Below, in pieces: positions 16,666 to 26,374 of a stretch of DNA of 64,000 bases. Source of the stretch: DASPWW01 sp963803425. GTDB lineage: Bacteria > Actinomycetota > Thermoleophilia > Solirubrobacterales > 70-9. A program made the position numbers and the translations under genes. The stretch spans positions 682,001 to 746,000 of the forward strand of contig CAWDMA010000001.1 in NCBI GenBank assembly GCA_963803425.1, given 5' to 3'. The notes beneath the pieces are model-generated. The model had not been told where the DNA came from and did not search any database. It worked only from the letters and a program-made list of their open reading frames with translations. The stretch's first letter is position 1. The number at the start of each line of letters is the position of its first letter.

Positions 16666-17003
16666 CCGTCGCCGAGATCTCCGCCGACACCTACTGGCTG
16701 ATCGCGTTCCTGATCGGTGTGGCGGCGGCGGTGGTCGTAGCGGCGCTGCTGATCCTGCTGCTCACGTACGTGCGCAGGATCAAGAACTCGGTGGACGGCC
16801 TGCTCCGGGTCGCCGGGCAGGTCGGCGAGAACACCGCCAACATCCCGCAGCTCGAGGCGACCGCGCCCGTGCTCGCGGAGATCGTCGACGAGGCCGTGGT
16901 CCAAGACGGCTACATGAACGCGCTCACCGACGGGTTCGGCCCGCTTCCCGGCGACGCCACCAACGGCGGTGGAGCCGAGCCCGAGGAGGAAACGACCGCG
17001 TGA
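16662..17003 (+). CDS. Single-span membrane protein 2 of five-gene array
   Basis: The 113-aa protein has a GTG start at 16662 that overlaps the previous TGA. An N-terminal helix (WLIAFLIGVAAAVVVAALLI) is followed by YVRRIKNSVDGLLRVAGQVG, an amphipathic helix of the kind seen after the membrane anchor in DUF948-like proteins. The tail contains ATAPVLAEIVDEAV and an acidic low-complexity end (GGGAEPEEETTA). The topology suggests the C-terminus is either in the cytoplasm or outside; sequence does not decide. No enzyme motif is present. Confidence 0.65.
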   Translation: MTVAEISADTYWLIAFLIGVAAAVVVAALLILLLTYVRRIKNSVDGLLRVAGQVGENTANIPQLEATAPVLAEIVDEAVVQDGYMNALTDGFGPLPGDATNGGGAEPEEETTA

Positions 17004-17272
17004 GCGACGGGCAGATCATCCTCACGGTGATCCTCGCTGTGGTCGTGGTCGCGGTGCTCGCGGTCGCCCTGATCCTGGTCCGCCGCGACCTGGAGCAGAT
17101 CTCGGACGGGCTCGGTCAGCTCGCCTCCGCGCTGGACGAGGTCGAATCGAGGCACCTGCGCCCGCTGGAGCCCGCGGTGAAGGCGATCAACGCGCAGTTC
17201 GAGATCATTCTCTCGGCGCTTCCGGGGATCGCGCGGAAGGCCTCCGTGGTTGCGGAGAGGAGGCCGAGGTGA
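17000..17272 (+). CDS. Single-span membrane protein 3 of five-gene array
   Basis: The 90-aa protein starts at the GTG at 17000, overlapping the previous stop as GTGA. A membrane helix (IILTVILAVVVVAVLAVALI) is followed by VRRDLEQISDGLGQLASALD, which aligns with the RRI..GL helix of members 2 and 5. The C-terminus (NAQFEIILSALPGIARKASV) is another amphipathic helix with basic residues. It is short, without catalytic motifs and of unknown function. Coupled to the next gene by a further GTGA overlap. Confidence 0.65.
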   Translation: MSDGQIILTVILAVVVVAVLAVALILVRRDLEQISDGLGQLASALDEVESRHLRPLEPAVKAINAQFEIILSALPGIARKASVVAERRPR

Positions 17273-17538
17273 CGCTGTGGTGGATCGGCAGCATCGTGCT
17301 GCTGATCGTGATCTTCCCTGTGGTCGTCTACCTGCTCCGCGGCGTGCTGGGCGCGGCGCAGAGCATCGTCCCCAGCGTCGACCGGATCGCGTCGGCAGCG
17401 CGCGCCGGCTCCAAGGACCTCGACGCGGCGCCGCTCCTGCTCACCACCCGTGAGCAGGCGACCCAGACGATCGCGGGCGTCGCCGACTACGGGGGCTCGC
17501 TCGACGTGATCGTCGACGACGCCCCGGAGCGGAGCTAG
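17269..17538 (+). CDS. Single-span membrane protein 4 of five-gene array
   Basis: The 89-aa protein starts at the GTG at 17269 in a GTGA overlap. It begins with the hydrophobic helix LWWIGSIVLLIVIFPVVVYL. After it come LRGVLGAAQSIVPSVDRIAS, a linker with LDAAPLLLTTREQATQTIAG, and an acidic end (DVIVDDAPERS). It is more divergent than members 2, 3 and 5 but has the same order of elements. Function unknown. Only 2 nt separate its stop from the next start. Confidence 0.65.
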   Translation: MTLWWIGSIVLLIVIFPVVVYLLRGVLGAAQSIVPSVDRIASAARAGSKDLDAAPLLLTTREQATQTIAGVADYGGSLDVIVDDAPERS

Positions 17539-17540
17539 AG

Positions 17541-18149
17541 GTGTCGGGGGCCGCCGCGGTGATGATCGTCGCGATCGTCCTGATCGTGCTGGCGCTCGTC
17601 TACTACCTGGTCTCGACGATCGTCGCGCTGCGCCGGATCAACACCGGGCTCGACGAGGCGATCTCCGCGGTCGGCGAGATCGTCGAGAAGTCGAAGCCGG
17701 TGAACGAGATCGTCGCCGACATCAACGCCCAGCTCGACGCCGGCGTCGACGCGCTCGAGGGCCTGCTCGTGAAGAAGGCGGGCCTCACGGACGCGATCGG
17801 CCTGATCGACAGCGTCTATCCCGGCGACGGCGCCGCCGGCCTCCGGAACTTCCCCGACAGCGGGTCGATCGCCCCGCCGCGGATCGGCGAGGTGTACACG
17901 AAGGGGACGCTGACCCTGGCTCGGCTCGGCCGCGAGGCGCCGATCGCCGCCGCCTCGCCGGGCGGCGAGGAGGTGCTCCGCAACGTCGCGGGGGGCAGCC
18001 TCGCGGCGCGGAAGCTGTACCCCGATGTTCGCCAGGAGGCTCCTCCGGAGCTTCCGCGCTCGCCCGTGATCGGCACCGATGCTCCGGCGCAGTACGAGCA
18101 GCGCGAGGACATCGGCGCTCCGCGCAAGCGACTTCCGCCGCGGCCTTGA
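17541..18149 (+). CDS. Single-span membrane protein 5 of five-gene array (202 aa)
   Basis: This is the longest member. A hydrophobic helix (MIVAIVLIVLALVYYLVSTI) is followed by VALRRINTGLDEAISAVGEI, strikingly like member 2. A helical region (KPVNEIVADINAQLDAGVDA) and a soluble part of about 110 residues follow, including IGEVYTKGTLTLARLGREAP and a Pro/Arg-rich end. No catalytic motif is seen. The gene ends 19 nt before coxM, so the array and coxMSL are very probably one transcript. A membrane scaffold or electron-transfer docking role for CO dehydrogenase is a guess from position only. Confidence 0.7.
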   Translation: MSGAAAVMIVAIVLIVLALVYYLVSTIVALRRINTGLDEAISAVGEIVEKSKPVNEIVADINAQLDAGVDALEGLLVKKAGLTDAIGLIDSVYPGDGAAGLRNFPDSGSIAPPRIGEVYTKGTLTLARLGREAPIAAASPGGEEVLRNVAGGSLAARKLYPDVRQEAPPELPRSPVIGTDAPAQYEQREDIGAPRKRLPPRP

Positions 18150-18168
18150 GGCCGACCGGCTCTTAGCG

Positions 18169-19044
18169 ATGCAGACCCCGGCCCCATTCGAGTACGAGCG
18201 CGCGACCAGCGTCGCCGGCGCGATCGCGGCGCTCGGGCAGCGCGGCTCGGACGCGCGCGTGATCGCCGGCGGGCACAGCCTGCTCCCGATGATGAAGCTG
18301 CGGCTGGCGAGCCCCGCCCACCTGATCGACATCAACGACCTCGACGAGCTCTCCTACATCACCGAGGCGGACGGGGAGATCCGGATCGGCGCGCTCACCC
18401 GGCACGTCGAGCTGCTCGACTCGGAGCTGCTCGCGGAGCGCTTCCCCGTGTTCAGGGACGCGGAGCGGGTGATCGCCGACCCGGTGGTCCGCAACCGGGG
18501 GACGATCGGCGGCTCGCTGTGCCAGGCGGACGCGGCCGAGGACCTGTCCGCGGCGTGCACGGCGGTGCAGGGCCGGGTGGTGATCCGCGGCCCGGAGGGC
18601 GAGCGGGTCGTCGGGATGGACGAGTTCCACGTAGGTCCATATGCCACCGCGGTGGTGGGCGGCGAGCTGCTCACCGAGATCAGGCTGCCGGTCCGCCCCG
18701 GCGCGGGCAGCGCCCACGAGAAGGTGGAGCGCCGCGCCGGGGACTGGGCGATCGCGGCCGCCTCGGCGGCGGTGTGGATGGACGGCGGGACGATCTCGGA
18801 CGCGGGGGTGGCGCTCGCGGCGGTCGGCCTGACCACGATCCACCTGAACAGGGCCGAGGAGCTGCTCCGCGGGAAGGCGCCCTCCGACGAGCTTTTCGCC
18901 GAGGCGGGCGAGATCGCCTCCGCCGACTGCTCCCCGACCGCGGATGGCCGCGGACCGGTCGACTACAAGCGCCATCTCGCCGGCGTGCTCACCGAGCGGG
19001 CGCTGCGCCGTGCCGCCGCCCGCGCGATCAACGAGGAGGCCTGA
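18169..19044 (+). CDS. coxM: Aerobic CO dehydrogenase, medium (FAD) subunit
   Basis: The 291-aa protein carries the FAD-binding motifs of CoxM and the xanthine-dehydrogenase medium subunit: VIAGGHSLLPMMKLRLASP near residue 30 and NRGTIGGSLCQADAAEDLS near residue 110. The CO-DH flavoprotein C-terminal domain follows (SAHEKVERRAGDWAIAAASA). The subunit takes electrons from the Fe-S subunit through FAD to the quinone pool. The ATG at 18169 is chosen because PAPFEYERATSV is the usual N-terminus. The order M-S-L with gaps or overlaps of a few bases is the canonical arrangement. Confidence 0.93.
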   Translation: MQTPAPFEYERATSVAGAIAALGQRGSDARVIAGGHSLLPMMKLRLASPAHLIDINDLDELSYITEADGEIRIGALTRHVELLDSELLAERFPVFRDAERVIADPVVRNRGTIGGSLCQADAAEDLSAACTAVQGRVVIRGPEGERVVGMDEFHVGPYATAVVGGELLTEIRLPVRPGAGSAHEKVERRAGDWAIAAASAAVWMDGGTISDAGVALAAVGLTTIHLNRAEELLRGKAPSDELFAEAGEIASADCSPTADGRGPVDYKRHLAGVLTERALRRAAARAINEEA

Positions 19045-19046
19045 GG

Positions 19047-19522
19047 ATGAACGTCTCGATGACCGTGAACGGGGAGCAGGTCTCGAAGGACGTCGAGCCG
19101 CGGACGCTGCTCGTCCACTTCATCAGGGACACCCTCGGCCTGAAGGGCACCCACTGGGGCTGCGACACCTCGAACTGCGGCGCCTGCGTCGTGCTGATGG
19201 ACGGGAAGCCGTTGAAGTCGTGCACGGCGCTCGCCGCGATGTGCGACGGGCACGAGATCCGCACGGTCGAGTCCCTGGAGCGCGGCGGCGAGCTCGACCC
19301 CGTTCAGCAGGGCTTCCACGAGCTGCACGCGCTCCAGTGCGGGTTCTGCACCCCCGGGATGCAGATGACCGCCCGCGCCCTGCTCGACGAGAACCCGAAC
19401 CCGACCGACGAGGAGATCCGCACCGCGATCTCCGGATCGATCTGTCGTTGCACCGGGTACAAGAACATCGTCGGCGCGATCCAGTGGGCGGCGGCCCACG
19501 AGTCCGGCACCCGACAGGAGGC

Positions 19523-19526
<4 letters not shown>
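19047..19526 (+). CDS. coxS: Aerobic CO dehydrogenase, small (2x[2Fe-2S]) subunit
   Basis: The 159-aa protein has both iron-sulfur motifs of the family: a plant-ferredoxin-type cluster (WGCDTSNCGACVVLMDGK and a later SCTAL Cys) and the C-terminal four-helix cluster (CGFCTPGM and SICRCTGYKNI). It relays electrons from the molybdenum site in CoxL to FAD in CoxM. The ATG lies 2 nt after the coxM stop, preceded by GAGG. The start MNVSMTVNGEQVSKDVEPRT is typical in length. Its TGA overlaps the coxL ATG. Confidence 0.95.
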
Positions 19527-21909
<2,383 letters not shown>

Positions 21910-21913
<4 letters not shown>

Positions 21914-22848
21914 TCTCCCCGGCTCAGACGCGGCGCGCACAGGAGCTCGCCGCGGCGCGGGAGCCGTTCGTGACTGCGACGGTCGTGCGTGTGCAGCACC
22001 CGACCAGCGTTGAGGCGGGCAGCGTCGCGCTGGTGCTGGCGGACGGGACGATCGAGGGGTTCGTGGGCGGCGTCTGCGCGGAGCACAGCGTCCGCGCGTA
22101 CTCGATGCTGGCGCTCCGCGACGACCGCTCCGTGCTGCTGAAGATCGTTCCCGACCCCGACGGCGAGGCTGCCGAGCAGGGGACCGAGCTGGCCAGCGAG
22201 GACGGGATCGTCACCGTCGCCAACCCGTGCCTGTCGGGCGGCACGATCGAGGTCTTTCTGGAGCCGGCGCCGCCGGCCCCCCGCGTGGTGGTGGTCGGCG
22301 ACACCCCGATCGCCCGGGCGCTGGCCCGGATCGGGCCGGAGCTGGGGCTGGAGATCGTCGCCACGGACGGCGAGGACGAGCAGCCCGCGGAGGGCGATCT
22401 GGCCCTGATCGTCGCCGCGCACGGGCGGAACGAGCTCGAGGTCCTGGAGAGGGCGCTTGCGGTCGAGGTGCCCTATGTCGGGCTGGTGGCGAGCGAGAAG
22501 CGGGGCTCCGGCGTGATCGCCGAGCTCCGCGACGCGGGCGTCGCCGAGGACCGGCTCGACCGGATCGAGGTCCCCGCCGGGGTCCCGATCGGGTCGCACG
22601 CGCCGGGCGAGGTCGCGGTCTCGGTGCTGGCGCGGGTGGTCGAGGTGCGGCGCCGGCACGGGGAGGGCCCTCCGCAGGCGGCGGTGACGGACACCCCCGG
22701 GGTCGCCGTCGACCCGATCTGCGGGATGACCGTCGCCGCCGTCGACACGACCCTGTCGGTGGAGCGCGACGGCGCCACGGTCTACTTCTGCGGCGAGGGG
22801 TGCAAGGCGGAGTTCGAGGCACGGGAGCATGCCTCCGTCGCGGGCTGA
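21910..22848 (+). CDS. XdhC/CoxI-family protein with C-terminal YHS domain
   Basis: The 312-aa protein has the N-terminal XdhC_CoxI motifs (FVTATVVRVQHPTSVEAGSV, IEGFVGGVCAEHSVRAYS, NPCLSGGTIEVFLEPA). A Rossmann-like middle follows (RVVVVGDTPIARALARIGP and GLVASEKRGSGVIAELRDAG). At the end is a YHS metal-binding domain (DPICGMTVAAVDTTLSVERD, then VYFCGEGCKAEFEARE). XdhC proteins handle molybdenum cofactor. The YHS module binds soft metals such as copper, which fits the Mo-Cu centre of CoxL and suggests copper or sulfur delivery; that is inference. It overlaps coxL (ATGA) and the next gene by 20 nt. Confidence 0.85.
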
Positions 22849-23434
22849 GCCGTTCGTCGCCGGGCTGGTGCTCGGCGCCGGGGGCTCGAAGCGGCTGGGG
22901 CGGCCCAAGCAGCTTCTTCCCTATGGCGAGGGGACGCTGCTCGGCCACGTCGTCGGGGTGGCTCGCGAGTGCGGGTTCGACCAGAGGATCGTCGCGATCG
23001 GCGGGTCGGCAGAGGACGTGCGCGCCGGGGTCGACCTCGCCGGGGTCGACGTCGTCGTCAACGAGGACTACGGCGAGGGCTGCTCCTCCTCGATCGCGGC
23101 CGCGGTCGCGGCGCTCGACCCGCGCGCCGAGCTGGTCGTGCTGATGCTGGGCGACCAGCCGGGGGTGGACCCCGCCACGGTCGCCGCCCTGGCGGCCGGG
23201 CGCGGCGACGCGGCGGTGGCGGTGTGCCGGTACGAGGACGGGCGCGGTCATCCGTTCGCGTTCGACCGCTCCACGTTCGGCGAGCTCGCCGGGCTGCACG
23301 GCGACAAGGCGGTGTGGCGGATGCTCGAGCAGCGCGGCGACGCCGTCGCCGAGGTGCCGATCGCGGGGCCGGTCCCCCGCGACGTCGACACGATCGAGGA
23401 CTACCAGGCCGTGCTGGCGGAGGTGGGGGGATGA
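22829..23434 (+). CDS. MobA/MocA-like molybdenum cofactor cytidylyltransferase
   Basis: The 201-aa nucleotidyltransferase has the signature LVLGAGGSKRLGRPKQLLPY, then EGCSSSIAAAVAAL and LGDQPGVDPATV with the metal-binding Asp, and GRGHPFAFDRSTF before PRDVDTIEDYQAVL. These are the motifs of MocA-type enzymes that join CMP to molybdopterin. CO dehydrogenase requires exactly this cofactor, molybdopterin cytosine dinucleotide. It overlaps the upstream XdhC-YHS gene by 20 nt and the coxD start by 4 nt. The assignment to CMP rather than GMP transfer comes from context. Confidence 0.85.
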   Translation: MPPSRAEPFVAGLVLGAGGSKRLGRPKQLLPYGEGTLLGHVVGVARECGFDQRIVAIGGSAEDVRAGVDLAGVDVVVNEDYGEGCSSSIAAAVAALDPRAELVVLMLGDQPGVDPATVAALAAGRGDAAVAVCRYEDGRGHPFAFDRSTFGELAGLHGDKAVWRMLEQRGDAVAEVPIAGPVPRDVDTIEDYQAVLAEVGG

Positions 23435-24332
23435 GCGCCGAGGACGAGATCAGCCACCTCGTCCCGGACGCGGAGACGCTCGCTCAGCGGCTCGCGTCGG
23501 TCGACTACCTCGTCGACGAGGGCCTCGCCACCTCGATGTTCCTGAGCCTGCGGCTCCCGCAGCCGCTGCTGCTGGAGGGAGAGGCGGGGGTGGGGAAGAC
23601 CGCGGCGGCGGTGTCGATCGCGGCGGTGCTGGAGACGCCGCTGATCCGGCTGCAGTGCTACGAGGGGATCGACGCGGCGGAGGCGCTGTACGAGTGGAAC
23701 TACCCCCGCCAGCTGCTCGCGATCCGGCTCGCCGAGTCCGAGCACCGCGAGCTCGGCGAGGGCGAGCTGTTCGGGCCGGAGTACCTGGTGCGGCGGCCGC
23801 TGCTGCGGGCTCTGGAGCATCCCGGCCCGCGGCCCGCGGTGCTGCTTATCGACGAGATCGATCGCGCCGACGACGACTTCGAGGCTTTCCTGCTGGAGCT
23901 GCTCGCCGAGGCGAGCGTGACGATCCCCGAGCTCGGTCCGGTGCGCGCGACCCACCCTCCGGTGATCGTGCTCACCTCGAACCGCACCCGCGACCTGCAC
24001 GACGCGGTGAAGCGCCGCTGCCTGTACCGGTGGATCGAGTACCCGACGCCCGAGCGCGAGGTCGAGATCATCCGGCGCCGCGTCAAGGGCGCCTCCGAGA
24101 CGCTCGCGGTGCAGGTCGCAGACGCGGTGTCGCGGATGCGTGACGCGACGTCCAGAAGCCGCCCGGGATCGCCGAGGCGATCGACTGGCTCGCCGCGCTC
24201 GACCTGCTCGGCGTCGAGCGCCTCGACGCCGCATCCGCGGAGCTCACGCTCGGCTCGGTTCTGAAGTACGACGAGGACCAGGAGGTGATTCGCGCGGCCG
24301 GCCTCGAGCGGCTCGTGCAGAAGGGTGGCTGA
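23431..24332 (+). CDS. coxD: CoxD AAA+ ATPase, interrupted by a frameshift
   Basis: A MoxR-type ATPase: Walker A LLLEGEAGVGKTAAAVSIA, Walker B AVLLIDEIDRADDDFEAFLL, sensor IVLTSNRTRDLHDAVKRR. CoxD proteins act with CoxE to complete the Cu-S-Mo centre of CoxL. As given, the frame breaks near 24147. After RMRDA the protein continues in another frame as DVQKPPGIAEAIDWLAALDL and later TLGSVLKYDEDQEVIRAAG to a TGA at 24330-24332. One missing G (GCGACGTC in place of GCGGACGTC) explains it. Either the sequence has an indel error or the gene is broken. ATG 23431 overlaps the previous stop. Confidence 0.85.
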
Positions 24333-25687
24333 GTTCGGCGTCGAGACGGTCCACCTCGACCTGCCGCCGCTCGTGGCGCGGTTCGGCGACCGGCTCCGCG
24401 ACGCCGGGCTCCCGGTGACGCCGGAGCGCTCCGCCGAGCTCGCGCGCGCGCTCACGCTCGTCCGCCCGCAGACCCGGCGGCGCCTGTACGCGACCGCGAA
24501 GGCGGTGCTCGTCACCGACCGCTCCCAGCTTCCGGCGTTCGACGCGGTGTTCGCCACGGTGTTCGGCGACCGGGCCGCGGAGGGGGGAGCCGGATCCCGA
24601 CGCCCGCACGGTCCCCGCCCACTCGGACGAGCGCGATGCCGCGGCGCGGCAGCGCCCGGCGGCGGAGCAGGCACCGGATCGGCCCGCCGCGGTTGCGGCC
24701 TCTGCCGCGGGCGCGTCCGACGAGGACCCTGACCTGCCCGAGGTCGAGGTCCCGGTGGCGATGGCCTCGGACGAGGAGGTGCTCGCGTCGAAGAGCTTCG
24801 ACGCGCTCGAGCCGGACGAGCTCGCGCAGCTGTACCGGCTGATGTCGCGGCTGCGGCTGGCGACGCCGCTGCGGCGCACCCGCCGGTTCGAGCGCGCCCG
24901 CCGCGGCGCCGCCGTCGACATGCGGCGGACGCTGCGGCGCAGCCTGCGGACCGGGGGAGAGCCGGTCGGCCTCGCCCGCCGCCGCCGCCGCGTCCTTCCA
25001 CGCCGGCTGGTGATGCTGTGCGACATCTCCGGCTCGATGGAGCCGTACGCGCGCGCCTACCTCCAGTTCCTCACGTGCGCCGCAGCGACGGGGCCGAACG
25101 CCGAGGCGTTCGCGTTCGCGACCCGGCTCACCCGGCTCACCCGGGCGCTGTCGGCGCGCCATCCGGAGCGAGCGATCCAGCGCGCCGCCGCCGCCGCCCC
25201 CGACTGGTCCAGCGGCACCCGGATCGGCGACGCCCTGAAGGAGTTCAACGATCGCCACGGCCGGCGCGGGATGGCGCGGGGCGCCGTCGTCGTGATCCTC
25301 TCGGATGGCTGGGAGCGCGGCGACCCGACCGTGGTCGGGCGCGAGATGGCGCGGCTGGCGCGGCTCGCGCACCGGATCGTGTGGGTGAACCCGCGGGTTG
25401 GGGCGCGGGAGTTCTCGGTCCGCGCGGGTGGGATGATGGCGGCGCTCGAGTACTGCGACGCGCTGGTCAGCGGCCACAGCTTCGTGGCGCTCACCGAGGT
25501 CGTCGACGCGATCGGCGCCGACGCCGCCGGCGGTGTCGCCCTCGCGATCCCGGAGCCCGCGGTCCCCTCCGAGGACGACCAGGAGGCGTGGCCGAGCGCC
25601 ACCCCGGTTGCCGGCAGCTCGGTCGCGATGCCCACCGGATACGGTCCGAGCCGCGGCAAGACGACCCCGGGATGGTCGACCGAGTGA
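24325..25687 (+). CDS. coxE: CoxE-type VWA-domain protein, interrupted by a frameshift
   Basis: The first frame begins at GTG 24325 (AEFGVETVHLDLPPLVARFG, LVRPQTRRRLYATAKAVL). Near 24590, in a run of six G, the coding frame shifts: the Ala/Asp/Glu-rich linker and the VWA domain lie in the next frame to 25687. That part holds SFDALEPDELAQLYRLMSRL and RRLVMLCDISGSMEPYARAY, the metal-ion-dependent adhesion site D-x-S-x-S. It continues with VVVILSDGWERGDPTVVG. Five G would restore a single protein of about 453 aa. CoxE works with CoxD in maturation of CO dehydrogenase. The start overlaps the restored coxD stop. Confidence 0.85.
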
Positions 25688-25860
25688 CGACCGAGACCAA
25701 GACCTGCATCTATCCCGGCTGCGAGCGACCGGCGGCTCCGCCGCACTCGCTCGGAGGCCCGCAGCCGGCTTTCTGCGAGCTCGAGGAGCACAACGCGCTC
25801 ACCGCCCACCAGGAGCGGCGGCGCCTGGCCAAGCAAGAGAAGGAGGATCAGGATGGCTGA
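25684..25860 (+). CDS. Small Cys-containing protein in the cox operon (58 aa)
   Basis: The GTG at 25684 overlaps the coxE TGA (GTGA); ATG 25672 in the same frame is an alternative. The product starts VTTETKTCIYPGCERPAAPP, with a third Cys in PQPAFCELEEHNALTAHQER. It ends in a basic/acidic helix (RRLAKQEKEDQDG). The C-x4-C...C...H spacing could bind a metal but fits no zinc-finger family I can name. Its stop overlaps the next ATG by 8 nt, so it is translated as part of the cox operon. A copper or molybdenum-related role is only a guess from position. Confidence 0.6.
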   Translation: MTTETKTCIYPGCERPAAPPHSLGGPQPAFCELEEHNALTAHQERRRLAKQEKEDQDG

Positions 25861-26320
25861 CGAGGCCTACCGCGCGGTGTTCCTGCGCGTCCACCCGACC
25901 GGAAAGATGGTGCTCAGCCTGACCACCGAGTCCGACGGGAACGAGAGCGAGTACGCGGAGCTGGTCGCCGCCGAGCTCGGCGTCCCGGCTCTGGACGTGA
26001 AGGTCGTGCCGGCGGACACCGACCGGTTCGGCGAGGGCCACGGCTTCAACACGAGCCCCTCGGCGGGGACCCGCGCCGCCGCCGCCACCGCGTCGGAGCG
26101 GATCCGCGAGAAGGCGCGGCTGCTCGCCGGGGCGGCGCTGGAGACCGACCCGGACTCGCTGACGTGGTCGAACGGCGAGTGGGCCGCCGGCGCCGGCGCC
26201 GCCGCCGGCCCGGATCGGGTCAAGACGATGGAGCAGATCGCGCTGTACGCACACGGCACCGGGGCGCTGCCGCCCGGGGTCGAGGGTGGGCTCGACGCGC
26301 AGGCGGTCTACCGCGACTGA
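25853..26320 (+). CDS. Free-standing CoxL-domain fragment (155 aa)
   Basis: The product aligns along its length with residues about 493-637 of the CoxL at 19523. LRVHPTGKMVLSLTTESDG matches LRVHPSGKAVVSISAQTQG, ASERIREKARLLAGAALE matches SRKVRDKARQIAATMLE, and GVEGGLDAQAVYRD matches GMEGGLDAQVIYDP. The cofactor-binding QGQGHETT is replaced by ESDGNESE, so it should not bind molybdopterin in the same way. It has its own ATG, overlaps the upstream gene by 8 nt, and ends with a clean TGA. It is therefore either a maintained accessory protein or a very regular remnant. The domain lies in the molybdopterin-binding half of the family. Confidence 0.75.
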   Translation: MADEAYRAVFLRVHPTGKMVLSLTTESDGNESEYAELVAAELGVPALDVKVVPADTDRFGEGHGFNTSPSAGTRAAAATASERIREKARLLAGAALETDPDSLTWSNGEWAAGAGAAAGPDRVKTMEQIALYAHGTGALPPGVEGGLDAQAVYRD

Positions 26321-26342
26321 GGCGGCAGCCGGCCGTCGGCCG
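26298..26342. repeat. Direct repeat copy 1 flanking typA
   Basis: This 45-bp segment covers the end of the CoxL-fragment gene and about 22 bp after it. It matches 28224-28268 at about 40 of 45 positions, including an identical TCTACCGCGA and GAGGCGGCAGCCG. Both copies encode QAVYRD-stop on the plus strand and the reverse frame GRLPPQSR-stop on the minus strand. typA lies exactly between the two copies. Confidence 0.75.
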
Positions 26343-26374
26343 GCGAGCGGGGGTTCCCTACCATCCCCCGCCCG

